A program made the position numbers and the translations under genes. The notes under the pieces are model-generated. The model made no database searches and was not told the DNA's origin. It saw only the letters and a list, made by a program, of their open reading frames with translations. From Treponema sp. (GTDB taxonomy: Bacteria; Spirochaetota; Spirochaetia; Treponematales; Breznakiellaceae): a stretch of 64,000 nt of DNA. Numbering within the stretch: the first letter of the stretch is position 1; each line of letters starts with the position of its first letter. Positions 16,631-25,775 of this stretch are shown piece after piece. The DNA lies in contig WRMC01000004.1 of assembly GCA_009777335.1 (NCBI GenBank), forward strand, positions 1 through 64,000, in the 5' to 3' direction.

Positions 16631-18525
16631 TGGGTGTAGACAGACCCCCCCCAAGGCAGAACCAGGGTCCCCGCTTTTTCGGCGGCCGGGGCGGCCCGGG
16701 AATGATGATGGGCCAGCCGGTGGAAAAACCCAAAAACCTACGGGGGACCCTTAAACGGATCATCCGCTACCTGGGGACCCAAAAATATGCCCTTACGGGG
16801 CTCATCATCATGGTGATTAGCAGCTCCGCCCTCTCCCTGGTCATGCCGGTCCTACAGAAGGATGCTATCAATACTATTTCCCTAAGCGAGGGCCTTAGGG
16901 TCGATTTTGATTCCCTGACCCGGATCCTGGTACAGATGGGGATCCTCTTTGTCATCACCGCGGTGATCACTTTGTTCCAGGGGCTCCTGGCGGCGGCGGT
17001 GTCCCAGAAGACCGTCCGGGTCTTGCGGAGTGACATGATGAACAAGCTCCAATACCTGGAGGTGAAATTTTTCGACCGCCGCACCCACGGCGAAATCATG
17101 AGCCGCCTGACCAACGACGTGGACAATATTTCGACCAGCGTTTCCCAGAGCATCTCCTCCCTCTTTTCCGGGGCGGTGGTGATCATTGGCTCCTTAAGCA
17201 TGATGCTCTACTACAGCCGCCTCTTGACCATCGTGAGCCTGATTATCGTGCCCATGGGGATTGTGATCACCAAGAAAATTTCTTCCCGAACCAGGGTCTA
17301 CTTTAGGAACCAGCAGGACCGCCTGGGGGAACTAAACGGCCACATCGAAGAAATGATCACCGGTCAGAAGACGGTCATTGCTTTTAACAGGCAGAGGCAT
17401 TCAATAGAACAGTTTGATGGGATTAACGCCCACCTCAGGCGGGAAAGTACCCTGGCCCAGATCTTTTCCACCGCCATAGGGCCCCTGATGAATGTGCTTA
17501 ATAACCTCTCCTTTGCCTGTCTGGCCATTACGGGGGGCATCCTCATCATGAACCAGGATGCTATAGCCGCAAGCCTCTGGCTCAGGCTCCTCTGCGGGAG
17601 CATTTCCATAGGGACCATACAGCTCTTTATCAACCTCTCCCGGCAGTTTGCCCGGCCCCTGAACGAGCTGGCCAACCAGTTTAACCTTATCCAGTCCGCC
17701 ATTGCCGGGGCCGAGCGGGTCTTTGACCTGATGGATCAGGAGATCGAAAGGGATACGGGGACCTTTGCTATGCTTAAACAAAACGTCAGGGGCAACGTGG
17801 AGTTTAAGGAAGTAGACTTTGGCTATGAACCGAATAAGCCGGTACTAAAGAGCTTTTCGATCGATGTAAAGAGCGGCCAGAAGATAGCCCTGGTGGGACC
17901 CACGGGGGCCGGAAAGACCACGGTGGTAAACCTCCTGACCCGGTTCTATGACATCGAGAAGGGAGCCGTCTCGCTGGACGGGATCAATATCAAGGACATC
18001 AAGATGGATGATCTCCGCCGCTCCATAGGGATAGTGTTGCAAGACACGGTCCTCTTTACGGGGACCATCTCGGACAATATCCGTTATGGGAAGCTCGATG
18101 CCTCAGATGCGGAGCTTAAACGGGCCGCCATCACCGCCTATGCCGACGGCTTTATTAACCATCTAAAAAACGGCTACGAGACCGAACTCTCCGAATCGGG
18201 ATCAAACCTAAGCCAGGGCCAGCGGCAGCTCATCTCCATTGCCCGGGCCGTCCTGGCGGATCCCCGGATTCTGATCCTCGACGAGGCGACCTCCAACGTG
18301 GACACCCGGACAGAGATGCACATACAGCAGGCCATGCAGGATCTGATGAAGGGGAGGACCTGCTTCATCATCGCCCACCGGCTTTCGACGATCCGCAATG
18401 CAGATACCATCCTGGTGATCGAGGGGGGCCATATTGCCGAGAGCGGAAGCCACGAGGAACTGATGGAAAAACAGGGGGCCTACTACACCCTCTACCAGAA
18501 CCAGCTTTCCCGGACCGCCGACTAG
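16630..18525 (+). CDS. ABC exporter half-transporter with consensus ATP site
   Basis: The partner of the preceding subunit, 631 residues. A Pro/Gly/Arg-rich cytoplasmic N-terminus (1-40) precedes six TM helices (about 55-345) and the ATPase domain. Walker A is GPTGAGKTT (423-431) and Walker B ILILDEAT, with catalytic Glu552. The switch motif IIAHRLS carries His583. The signature is LSQGQRQL, with Gln in place of the second Gly of LSGGQ; in heterodimers this weakened signature faces the partner's ATP site, consistent with asymmetry. The gene starts on the last base of the upstream stop. Its own TAG stop forms the palindrome CTAG with the stop of the convergent oppF-like gene. Confidence 0.93.
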   Translation: MGVDRPPPRQNQGPRFFGGRGGPGMMMGQPVEKPKNLRGTLKRIIRYLGTQKYALTGLIIMVISSSALSLVMPVLQKDAINTISLSEGLRVDFDSLTRILVQMGILFVITAVITLFQGLLAAAVSQKTVRVLRSDMMNKLQYLEVKFFDRRTHGEIMSRLTNDVDNISTSVSQSISSLFSGAVVIIGSLSMMLYYSRLLTIVSLIIVPMGIVITKKISSRTRVYFRNQQDRLGELNGHIEEMITGQKTVIAFNRQRHSIEQFDGINAHLRRESTLAQIFSTAIGPLMNVLNNLSFACLAITGGILIMNQDAIAASLWLRLLCGSISIGTIQLFINLSRQFARPLNELANQFNLIQSAIAGAERVFDLMDQEIERDTGTFAMLKQNVRGNVEFKEVDFGYEPNKPVLKSFSIDVKSGQKIALVGPTGAGKTTVVNLLTRFYDIEKGAVSLDGINIKDIKMDDLRRSIGIVLQDTVLFTGTISDNIRYGKLDASDAELKRAAITAYADGFINHLKNGYETELSESGSNLSQGQRQLISIARAVLADPRILILDEATSNVDTRTEMHIQQAMQDLMKGRTCFIIAHRLSTIRNADTILVIEGGHIAESGSHEELMEKQGAYYTLYQNQLSRTAD

Positions 18526-19283
18526 GGCTGTTCGGTGATGCTTAGGATCCTTCCCCCCTCCATATGGGCGATACGGCCGCAGAGGTAATGGACCAGCTCC
18601 ATGTTATGGGAAATAAAAAGAAAGGCCAGTCCCAGGTTTTCGTTTAATTCCCGGAAGAGGTTTAAAATCTGGGCCCCCACCGACACATCCAGGGCGCTCA
18701 CCGGTTCATCGGCGATGATAAGGGCCGGCTCAACCATGAGGGCCGCCCCTATGGAGACCCGCTGCTTTTGTCCCGAAGAAAGCTCCCGGGGCCGGCGGGT
18801 TTTATAGCTGCTGTTAAGGCCCACCAGGTCCAGGATCCTGTCCACCTTGTACTTCCTCTCCTGGGCACTATAGGAGCCCTGGGCCCTGAGGGGCTCTTCC
18901 AGGATCCAGCCCAGGGTTTTTACGGGGTTCAGGGCCGCGGCGGGATCTTGAAAAACCGCCTGGACCAGGTGGGCCCTCTCCTTGCGCTGCTTTAGGGAGG
19001 GGTTCTTTACCTGCCCCAGGAGGTCCCCTTCGCCCCGGCGGATAAGGATCTCCCCCTGGTAGTCGATGAGCCCCAGGATGCAGCGGGCCAGGGTGGTCTT
19101 TCCGCAGCCCGACTCACCCACCAGGCCAAAGATCTCCCCCTGGCGGACCTCCAGGTTCACCGAATCCAGGACCTGGGTAACAACCTTTTTCCCAAAAACC
19201 CCATGGGTCCGGGAACTATAGGCATTTGAAAGCCCCCGGACTATAAGGCAGGGGGGCCGGGAGGAATCTTCCAGGTTCGTCAT
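18522..19283 (-). CDS. Opp/Dpp-type ABC transporter ATP-binding protein (OppF-like)
   Basis: The second ATPase of transporter operon 2, 253 residues from the ATG at 19281-19283, which overlaps the oppD-like stop. Walker A is GESGCGKTT (about 69-77), the signature LSSGQKQR (about 163-170) and Walker B LIIADEPVSALD (about 183-194). It ends right after the ATPase core and lacks the Cys-rich oligopeptide tail present in the OppD partner. AFLFISHNMELVHYLC carries the switch His. The open frame continues 24 codons upstream, but that stretch codes for the end of the oppD-like gene in another frame. Confidence 0.93.
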   Translation of the reverse strand: MTNLEDSSRPPCLIVRGLSNAYSSRTHGVFGKKVVTQVLDSVNLEVRQGEIFGLVGESGCGKTTLARCILGLIDYQGEILIRRGEGDLLGQVKNPSLKQRKERAHLVQAVFQDPAAALNPVKTLGWILEEPLRAQGSYSAQERKYKVDRILDLVGLNSSYKTRRPRELSSGQKQRVSIGAALMVEPALIIADEPVSALDVSVGAQILNLFRELNENLGLAFLFISHNMELVHYLCGRIAHMEGGRILSITEQP

Positions 19284-20275
19284 AGGTCCTCCCTTATGCA
19301 GTGGGTCCAGTGCCCCTGGGCTCCTCCCCTTCGGGGGGGGAAATCCCCCATGCACTCCGGGGAGGCCCTCTGGCAGCGGGGATGGAAGGGACAGCCCGGG
19401 GGCCGGCCTTCTTCCAGGGAGGGGATTTTCCCCTGGATGATGCTTAAGGGGCTCCCCCTCTTGGTCCTGTCAGGGATGGCTCCCAAAAGGCTCTTGGTAT
19501 ATTCATGGGCGGGGCGGCTGAATATGTCCTCCGTCTTTCCCTGCTCCAAAAAGCGGCCCGAGTACATGACCAGGACCCTGTGGCAGAAATTTTTTACCAG
19601 CGAAAGATCGTGGGATATAAAAAGAATGGCGGTCCCGTAATCCTGATTTATCTCCTTAAGCAGGGAAAGGATCTGGCCCTGGGTGTTCTGATCCAGGGCG
19701 GTGGTGGGCTCATCGGCGATGAGGAGCCGGGGCCGGCTGATGGCCGCCAGAGCTATCATCACCCGCTGGCGCATCCCCCCCGAAAGCTCGTGGGGGTAAC
19801 GGTGAATAAGGCTATCCGGGTCCGGCAGCTTGAGCTTGGTTAAGAGCTCCCTGGTCCTCTGGGCCATGAGGGCCCTGTCGGTTTCGCCCTGGAGCCTCAG
19901 GGGCTCAGCGACCTGGGGGCCGATTTTTTGGAGGGGGTTGAGGGAAGAAAAGGCCTCCTGAAAGACCATGGAGATCTCCTTACCCCGGATGGCCTGGATC
20001 TCTTCTTCTTTAAGGTCCTGTAGCTCTAGTTCCCCCCCGGGGAGCCGCAGCCGAATACTGCCCTGGCTTACTATCTTGTCATCCCCCAGGAGCCGGGGAA
20101 TCGAAAGGGCTGTGAGGGTCTTTCCCGACCCCGATTCTCCCACGATGCCGAGGATTTCCCCGGGGTAGATCTCAAAGGAAATGTCCTCCACGGAGCTGAG
20201 GACCTGGACCTTGCCGGAGGGGGAAACCCTCTGGATCCCTATGGACAGGTTTTTTACTTCGAGCAGAGCTTCCAT
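19280..20275 (-). CDS. Opp/Dpp-type ABC transporter ATP-binding protein (OppD-like)
   Basis: An ATPase of transporter operon 2, 331 residues. Walker A is GESGSGKTL (about 44-52), the signature LSGGMRQR (about 165-172) and Walker [13 protein letters not shown] (about 184-195). The full oligopeptide-family tail PPGCPFHPRCQRASPEC (about 294-310) is present and supports assignment to a peptide/nickel-type importer. It is a useful contrast to the first OppD of this window, which stops inside the same region. It overlaps oppF by 4 bases and follows oppC by 3 bases. Confidence 0.94.
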   Translation of the reverse strand: MEALLEVKNLSIGIQRVSPSGKVQVLSSVEDISFEIYPGEILGIVGESGSGKTLTALSIPRLLGDDKIVSQGSIRLRLPGGELELQDLKEEEIQAIRGKEISMVFQEAFSSLNPLQKIGPQVAEPLRLQGETDRALMAQRTRELLTKLKLPDPDSLIHRYPHELSGGMRQRVMIALAAISRPRLLIADEPTTALDQNTQGQILSLLKEINQDYGTAILFISHDLSLVKNFCHRVLVMYSGRFLEQGKTEDIFSRPAHEYTKSLLGAIPDRTKRGSPLSIIQGKIPSLEEGRPPGCPFHPRCQRASPECMGDFPPRRGGAQGHWTHCIREDL

Positions 20276-20278
20276 AGG

Positions 20279-21082
20279 CTATAGATCCCGGGCCCGGAGG
20301 CCCTCGCCCAGGTAATGAAAGGCCAGGACGGTCATGATGATCATCAGCCCCGGGGCCAGGGCGCACCAGGGTGCATTGAAGAGGAAGCCCTGGGACTCGG
20401 AGAGCATGCGGCCCCAGCTGGGGGTGGGGGGCTGGATGCCCAGACCCAGGTAGCTCATGGTAGATTCGGCCAGGATGGCATTGGAGAGTCCCAGGACCGA
20501 GGCGGACAGGAGAGGGGGGACCAGGTTGGGGAAAATATGAATAAAGATGATCCGGGGATAGGAAACCCCCGCAATCCTGGCGGCCAGGACAAAATCCCGG
20601 GTCTTGTACTGGAGCATGCCGTTCCGCATGATCCGGGTAAAGCTGGGGATAAAGAGAATCAAGAGGGCGATAATGAGGGTCCCGTGGCTGTTCCCCAAAA
20701 GGGCCACCATGACCAGGGCCAGGAGGATCCCCGGAAAGGAGCTTAGGGTATCGGCCCCCCGCATGATGAGCTCGTCCCAGACCCCCCCGCTGAAGCCTGA
20801 AAAAAGTCCCAGGGCGCTGCCTATGGCGGCGCTGCCGGTGACGGTGATAAGGGCCACCAAAAGGGTATACCGGGCCCCCACCATGATCCGCGAGAGGATG
20901 TCCCGGCCAAAATTATCGGTCCCCATGGGGTGGCTCAGGCTGGGGGAGTCGAATCGCTTTTCGCTGTCCATGGCATTGTAGTCGTGGGGAAGAAAAAAGA
21001 GGCCCGTTAAGGTGATGCCTCCTATGATGAGGGCCAGAAGAGCTCCGGCCCTAAGCTCAAAATTGATGATCCGTCCCCGCAT
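20279..21082 (-). CDS. OppC/DppC-type ABC transporter permease
   Basis: An inner-membrane permease, 267 residues from the ATG at 21080-21082, one base after the oppB stop. TM1 is about residues 10-28 (LRAGALLALIIGGITLTGLFF). The landmark HPMGTDNFGRDILSR comes only about 20 residues later (48-62), so the first loop has the ordinary short length. The contrast with the propeller-bearing OppC at 924-2654 is clear. The EAA-type loop (ARIAGVSYPRIIFIHIFPN) and the terminal LGEGLRARDL are typical of the family. An upstream 31-codon extension overlaps oppB and was rejected. Confidence 0.94.
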   Translation of the reverse strand: MRGRIINFELRAGALLALIIGGITLTGLFFLPHDYNAMDSEKRFDSPSLSHPMGTDNFGRDILSRIMVGARYTLLVALITVTGSAAIGSALGLFSGFSGGVWDELIMRGADTLSSFPGILLALVMVALLGNSHGTLIIALLILFIPSFTRIMRNGMLQYKTRDFVLAARIAGVSYPRIIFIHIFPNLVPPLLSASVLGLSNAILAESTMSYLGLGIQPPTPSWGRMLSESQGFLFNAPWCALAPGLMIIMTVLAFHYLGEGLRARDL

Positions 21083-21083
21083 C

Positions 21084-22037
21084 CTAGACTCTCTTTTCCA
21101 GCCGGATCCGGGGATCCACCATCTGCAAGGCAATGTCCGCCGCGGTGTTGGCCATGATGACGATGAAGGCCACATACATCATCAGGGTCCCTATCATGGG
21201 AAAGTCCCTGGAATTAATCGAGGTGATAAGGAGCCTCCCCAGGCCGGGGATGCTAAAGACCTGCTCGATAACCAGGCTCCCCGAGAGGATGTCCCCGATG
21301 ATCATCCCCAAGAGGGTGATCCCCGGGATGGAGGCATTCTTGAAGACATGGTTCTTTAGGATGTAGGGCCGGCTTCCCCCCTTGCTCCGGGCGGTCCGGG
21401 CGTAGTCGCTGTTAAACTCCCGCTGGATGGCGGAGCGGAGGAATTTTATCAGGAAGGCCGCATTGGGCAGGGCTATGGCCAGGGCGGGGAAGATCATGTA
21501 TGAGATAAACCCGAACACATCATCCCGGTAGTCTATGTAGGCCCCGGGGACAAAGAGGCGGAAGATGAGGCCAAAGACCCAGATGAAAAGGATGCCCAGA
21601 AAAAAGCCTGGAACGGAAATATTGAGGGCCGTCAGGGTGGTGATGATCCGGCCGGCCAGGGAATGTTCCCGCCGGGCCGCAAAGAGGGAGACTGGCACGG
21701 CGATGAGGAGCATGAAGCTAAAGGAGAGGAGAGCCAGGGTAATGGTCACCGGAAGCCGCTCCAAAATGAGGCCCGTGATGGTGGCCCCCCTAAAGCGGGC
21801 TGCATAGCCCTGGTCCCCCCTTAAAAAGCGGCCCAGCCATGAGAAGTATTGGGCCGGGAGGCTCATGTTGAGCCCCAGCTCTTCCTGGAGGGCTTCGATC
21901 TGCTCCTGGGTAGCTTCGGTGCCCAGGGCCAGGAGGGCCGCATCTCCGGGGATGATGAGGAAGGCCAGAAAACAGAGGACCGAGACCAAAATGAGGGTAA
22001 TGAGCCCCACCAGGAGCCGCTTGGCTATATAGCTCAT
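21084..22037 (-). CDS. OppB/DppB-type ABC transporter permease
   Basis: A permease subunit of 317 residues, normal for the family. TM1 is at 9-31 (VGLITLILVSVLCFLAFLIIPG). The extracytoplasmic part begins GDAALLALGTEATQEQIEALQEELGLN and includes the typical LGRFLRGDQGYAARF. The cytoplasmic loop TARSKGGSRPYILKNHVFKNASIPGI and the tail LQMVDPRIRLEKRV match OppB. Its ATG overlaps the stop of the hybrid kinase gene (ATGA at 22034-22037), so kinase and permease are translationally coupled. Confidence 0.94.
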   Translation of the reverse strand: MSYIAKRLLVGLITLILVSVLCFLAFLIIPGDAALLALGTEATQEQIEALQEELGLNMSLPAQYFSWLGRFLRGDQGYAARFRGATITGLILERLPVTITLALLSFSFMLLIAVPVSLFAARREHSLAGRIITTLTALNISVPGFFLGILFIWVFGLIFRLFVPGAYIDYRDDVFGFISYMIFPALAIALPNAAFLIKFLRSAIQREFNSDYARTARSKGGSRPYILKNHVFKNASIPGITLLGMIIGDILSGSLVIEQVFSIPGLGRLLITSINSRDFPMIGTLMMYVAFIVIMANTAADIALQMVDPRIRLEKRV

Positions 22038-25000
22038 CCTGTCCCTTCCAGGCGGCTTTTGGACAGGTAGCGCCGCAGTTTTACCATCACTTCTTCAAAG
22101 TCCAGGGGCTTACCCAGGTGATCGTTCATCCCCGCGGCGAGGCAGTTCTCTATGTCCTCCCTAAAGACATTGGCCGTCATAGCCACGATGGGGGTAAAAT
22201 CTTCTATAGAGAGTTCCTCTTCTATGGCCCGGATACGGCGAGTGGCCTCAAGGCCGTCTACTTCGGGCATCTGAAGATCCATAAAAATAATATGGTACCT
22301 CTTGGGGTTGGCCTTAAAAAGCTCCACCGCCTGGGCTCCGTTTTCGGCGCAGTCTATTTCCAGCTGGGTTGGCTCCAGGAGGGCCAGGACTATCTCCCGG
22401 TTGATCTCCACATCCTCCGCCAAGAGGACCCTAAAGCCCTTAAAGTCATCGAGCTCCGCCTCCCGGGCCAGGTCTTCGGGTTTACCCAGGCATTCGTTAA
22501 TGCAGTCCACGATGGCGGACGAAAAGAGGGGTTTGGGAAGGAAGCGATCTACCCCCGCCTCCTTGGCTTCCCTTTCTACGGTGTCCCAGTCCACCGAAGA
22601 GATCATGTTGATCACATGCTTCCCCGGATGGTTCTCGTTTATCTTTTTCGAGAGCTCCGTGCCGTCCATGCCGGGCATGTTCCAGTCCACAAAGTAGATA
22701 TCGTAGTTTCCGTGGGCCTTGATGAGGGCCAGAGCCTCTTCTCCCGAGGTGGCCACATCGCAGTTGATCTTGAACTGCTGGCCCAGTTCCCGGAAGAAGT
22801 CCTGCACGTCCCCGTTGTCATCCACCGCCAGGATGGAGACATTCTTCCAGTTTACCCCCGGGGCCAAAAGGCCCTCCCGGTTTTCCTCACCCCGCATGGC
22901 CTGGATGGTAAAACCAAAGACCGAGCCCTTTCCGGGTTCGGAGGTGACCCAAATCTCACCCCCCATCATCTCTACGATCCGTTTCGAGATCGTCAGGCCC
23001 AATCCGGTGCCCCCAAACTTCCGGGAGGTGCTGTGCTCTGCCTGCTCAAAGACCCTAAAGAGCCGGGACATCTGTTCTTCGGTGATCCCTATGCCCGTAT
23101 CGGTGACGCTGATTTCCAGGCAGAGGAAGTCCCCGCTCTCGGACACCAGCTTGGCATCCAGGTGTATGGTCCCGTTAATGGGGGTGAATTTTATGGCGTT
23201 GGAGAGGAGGTTGGTGATTACCTGGGCCAGCCGCTGTTCGTCGCTGATGATCATGGGGGGGATATGCTTGTCGATGTGGACCGTAAACTGCTGCTGCTTT
23301 TCGTCCACCCTAAAGCCCACCACCTCCATGGCCCGCTGGAGCATCCTTTCAAAGTTGAATTTCTCCGGGGACAGCTCCAGCTTGTTGGCCTCGATTTTTG
23401 ACATGTCCAGGATGTCGTTAATGACTCCCAAGAGGTGCTTGGATGCCTCGCTGATCCGGGACAGGCAGTAATCCTTTCGATCCAGCTCCGTGGCCGAGGC
23501 CCCCATGCTGGTCATGCCTATGATGGCGTTTAGGGGGGTGCGGATCTCGTGGCTCATGTTGGAGAGGAAGTCCCCCTTGGCCCTGGAGGCCTGGTCTGCG
23601 GCTTCCCGGGCGATCTGGATGTCCGTCACATCGTTGCTGGTGATGATGTAGCCTATGCGTTTACCCCTGTTGTCCAGGAAGTAGTGGGCCACCCCCCGGT
23701 AATAACGGTTGGCTTTTTCGTGGAAGAAGGCTTCGGTTTCGCCCCCCTGTTCCAGGGCCTCGATGGGGTCGTAGCGGGTGCCCTGGGGGTAGAGGCTCAC
23801 CTCGTCGTAGGACATCCTGGTTACTTCCTCCAGGGTCTTCCCCAAGAGCTGGCGGGCCTCCTGGTTCATATAGATGACCCTATGCCTCATGTTGGTGATC
23901 ACCAGGGGATCACTCTGGCTTTCTTCGATGTTGTCGGCCATCCGGTCAAAGGCCTCGGCGAGGATGCTAAACTCGTCCTTTACCGGGGCATTAAAGCGGA
24001 AATGCCGTTCCCCCGCCTTAAAGCGGGAGACCCCGGTGACCAGCTTGTTGATGTTGTTGGTCAAAAAGGATGCCACCTGGATGGTGATGAGAATTACGAA
24101 GATAAGGGTAATAAGGAGGGTAAGGAATGACCGGATCGCCGTATTGTTCAGGTTCCAGTTCATGGTTTCTTCAATTTGATGGCCTATGACCGTGGCAGGA
24201 TGGGTAAAATCATCCAGCCCCGCCCCTATGGTGACAATGCCAAAACCCCGCCGGGAATAATCGTTGGCCGCTGAAGGGGCGTACTGGCCCGTATAATAGG
24301 GGATGGCCGCGGCGGTGGTCAGCTTATACAGATTGCTCCACATTATATAGAAGGAACCGGAGCCTCCGTCCTGGGTCAGGTCCATCCAGCCGGTACACTG
24401 GGGGGCCTGGTTCAGGTAGCGGCCATCCAGGCCCACCAGGCCCGCCCAGGTTAGTTCCTGGGCCGGGGTCTTGCTCCGGGACTGGGAGTCAAACCAGGGC
24501 CAGGGGAGGATAAATTCATTCCACCGGGCCATGCCGCTGGCCCTCCAGGCCTGGTAGATAGAAGTCTCGAGCCAGGGAACCTGGGGCTCCCCCGTGTCGG
24601 GGTCAAAACCCACAATGGAATGGTGCCGGGGATGGGCAATACTACGACAGAGGTAATCCCAGATAAAGGCATAGTTCCCCTCGAAGGCATTGGGGAGTTC
24701 GGTGTAGCGCTCCTCCATGGGGGTGATATGATCCACGAACTCCATGATGTGATCGTGGTTAAGGGCGAAGCTCACATAGCCAGTGATCTCCCCCTGGGTG
24801 TCCAGGACGGGGCTCACCCAGCGGATGATCCCTTCAAAGCGGCGGCCCAGGGGGTTCTCCATCCCCGCATAGGCCTGGACCTCCGGGGCATAGACCATGG
24901 GCCTGTTTCGCTGCTCCGCCGCGGCCGCCACATTTTCGGGGGTGTACATTCCTATATAGTGGGAAGGCACATAGGCCCCTATGACATCGGAGACATAGAT

Positions 25001-25717
25001 CTCCCCCGCCCCCAGGGAGGAGAGCTTTTCAAAGTAACTCTCTGCCCTTACATAGGTGTTTTCCCTCTGGGAGACATTCCTTAGTTCAGGGCTCAGGGGA
25101 AAGCGGGTCTTGGGAGAAAGGGGGGCAGTAACCTTGATAAGCTCATTCCCCTCCAGATCGAAAAAGGTAATTTCGTCGTAGAGGGGAACCAGGTCGTAGA
25201 TAAAGGTGTCGGGGGGCCGGGACCGGAAGCCCTCCATGTCGTTGTTCTCGATGTTGCTGGAGATCCCCTCCCGATCTCTTGAGGGGGTTTCCCGCAGGGA
25301 CTGCCATTGGTTCCCGTCGGGGGAAAGGACCCATTCGCCCTGCCGGTGGAGCCGGCCCATTTGGGTCCCTATGAAGTGGCTATAGGTTTCTTCCGAGGGG
25401 CTCTGGCCCGCCAGGTAGAGGATATCCCGGTCCCGGGCGTAGAGGAAGTCCGCCACCATCCGGGCCCTGTCGGTGGTCATCCGCTCGATGTTTTCTATGG
25501 CCATCCGGTTAAGGGCCTGGGCCGCATCTTCAGCGGCAAAGTGGGACAGGTCCCCCGAGAGGCCCAGGTACTGGCGGAGGGCTATGGTGCTTAAAAGGAC
25601 CAGGGGAAAGACGCTGACGATGAGGAAGATTACCAGCAGCTTGGTCCGCATCCCAAAGCCGGTCTCCATCCAAAAATAGTAGACCGGCTTAAGGAGGCTT
25701 TCTTTTAGCTTACCCAC
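22034..25717 (-). CDS. Membrane hybrid histidine kinase with two receiver domains, inside the transporter operon
   Basis: The protein has 1227 residues. TM1 is at about 25-47. An extracytoplasmic sensor of about 475 residues (roughly 48-523) follows, nearly twice a usual dCache domain. TM2 is at about 524-550, then a HAMP and a PAS-like segment (VITNMRHRVIYMNQEARQLL). The HisKA helix FLSNMSHEIRTPLNAIIG has the phospho-His near 722. The HATPase domain has N (LLSNAIKFTP) and G (GIGITEEQ, GTGLGL) boxes. Two receiver domains end the protein (phospho-Asp in YFVDWNMPG near 1009 and IFMDLQMPE near 1142). There is no HPt or DNA-binding output. The start is a GTG with GGAGG 7 bases upstream. Position between SBP and oppB suggests that the binding protein or its ligand is sensed. 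Confidence 0.93.
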   Translation of the reverse strand: MGKLKESLLKPVYYFWMETGFGMRTKLLVIFLIVSVFPLVLLSTIALRQYLGLSGDLSHFAAEDAAQALNRMAIENIERMTTDRARMVADFLYARDRDILYLAGQSPSEETYSHFIGTQMGRLHRQGEWVLSPDGNQWQSLRETPSRDREGISSNIENNDMEGFRSRPPDTFIYDLVPLYDEITFFDLEGNELIKVTAPLSPKTRFPLSPELRNVSQRENTYVRAESYFEKLSSLGAGEIYVSDVIGAYVPSHYIGMYTPENVAAAAEQRNRPMVYAPEVQAYAGMENPLGRRFEGIIRWVSPVLDTQGEITGYVSFALNHDHIMEFVDHITPMEERYTELPNAFEGNYAFIWDYLCRSIAHPRHHSIVGFDPDTGEPQVPWLETSIYQAWRASGMARWNEFILPWPWFDSQSRSKTPAQELTWAGLVGLDGRYLNQAPQCTGWMDLTQDGGSGSFYIMWSNLYKLTTAAAIPYYTGQYAPSAANDYSRRGFGIVTIGAGLDDFTHPATVIGHQIEETMNWNLNNTAIRSFLTLLITLIFVILITIQVASFLTNNINKLVTGVSRFKAGERHFRFNAPVKDEFSILAEAFDRMADNIEESQSDPLVITNMRHRVIYMNQEARQLLGKTLEEVTRMSYDEVSLYPQGTRYDPIEALEQGGETEAFFHEKANRYYRGVAHYFLDNRGKRIGYIITSNDVTDIQIAREAADQASRAKGDFLSNMSHEIRTPLNAIIGMTSMGASATELDRKDYCLSRISEASKHLLGVINDILDMSKIEANKLELSPEKFNFERMLQRAMEVVGFRVDEKQQQFTVHIDKHIPPMIISDEQRLAQVITNLLSNAIKFTPINGTIHLDAKLVSESGDFLCLEISVTDTGIGITEEQMSRLFRVFEQAEHSTSRKFGGTGLGLTISKRIVEMMGGEIWVTSEPGKGSVFGFTIQAMRGEENREGLLAPGVNWKNVSILAVDDNGDVQDFFRELGQQFKINCDVATSGEEALALIKAHGNYDIYFVDWNMPGMDGTELSKKINENHPGKHVINMISSVDWDTVEREAKEAGVDRFLPKPLFSSAIVDCINECLGKPEDLAREAELDDFKGFRVLLAEDVEINREIVLALLEPTQLEIDCAENGAQAVELFKANPKRYHIIFMDLQMPEVDGLEATRRIRAIEEELSIEDFTPIVAMTANVFREDIENCLAAGMNDHLGKPLDFEEVMVKLRRYLSKSRLEGTG

Positions 25718-25738
25718 CTTTCTTCCTCCCCCGTCCCT

Positions 25739-25769
25739 GGTCCTTCCTCAGTCACTCCCGGGAAGGACC
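25739..25769 (-). promoter_or_regulatory. Stem-loop after the second SBP gene
   Basis: The arms GGTCCTTCC (25739-25747) and GGAAGGACC (25761-25769) form a perfect 9-bp stem with a 13-base loop. It lies 6 bases after the SBP stop in the transcribed direction and just upstream of the GGAGG of the kinase gene. No U-run follows. Like the element at 3679-3723, it probably sets a higher level of SBP than of downstream products. Confidence 0.7.
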
Positions 25770-25775
25770 GGGTTC

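Noticed and set aside
22118-23401. Open frame of 427 codons on the plus strand opposite the hybrid kinase
   Set aside because: It lies wholly inside the kinase domains on the other strand, has no recognisable motif, and reflects G+C-rich third positions.
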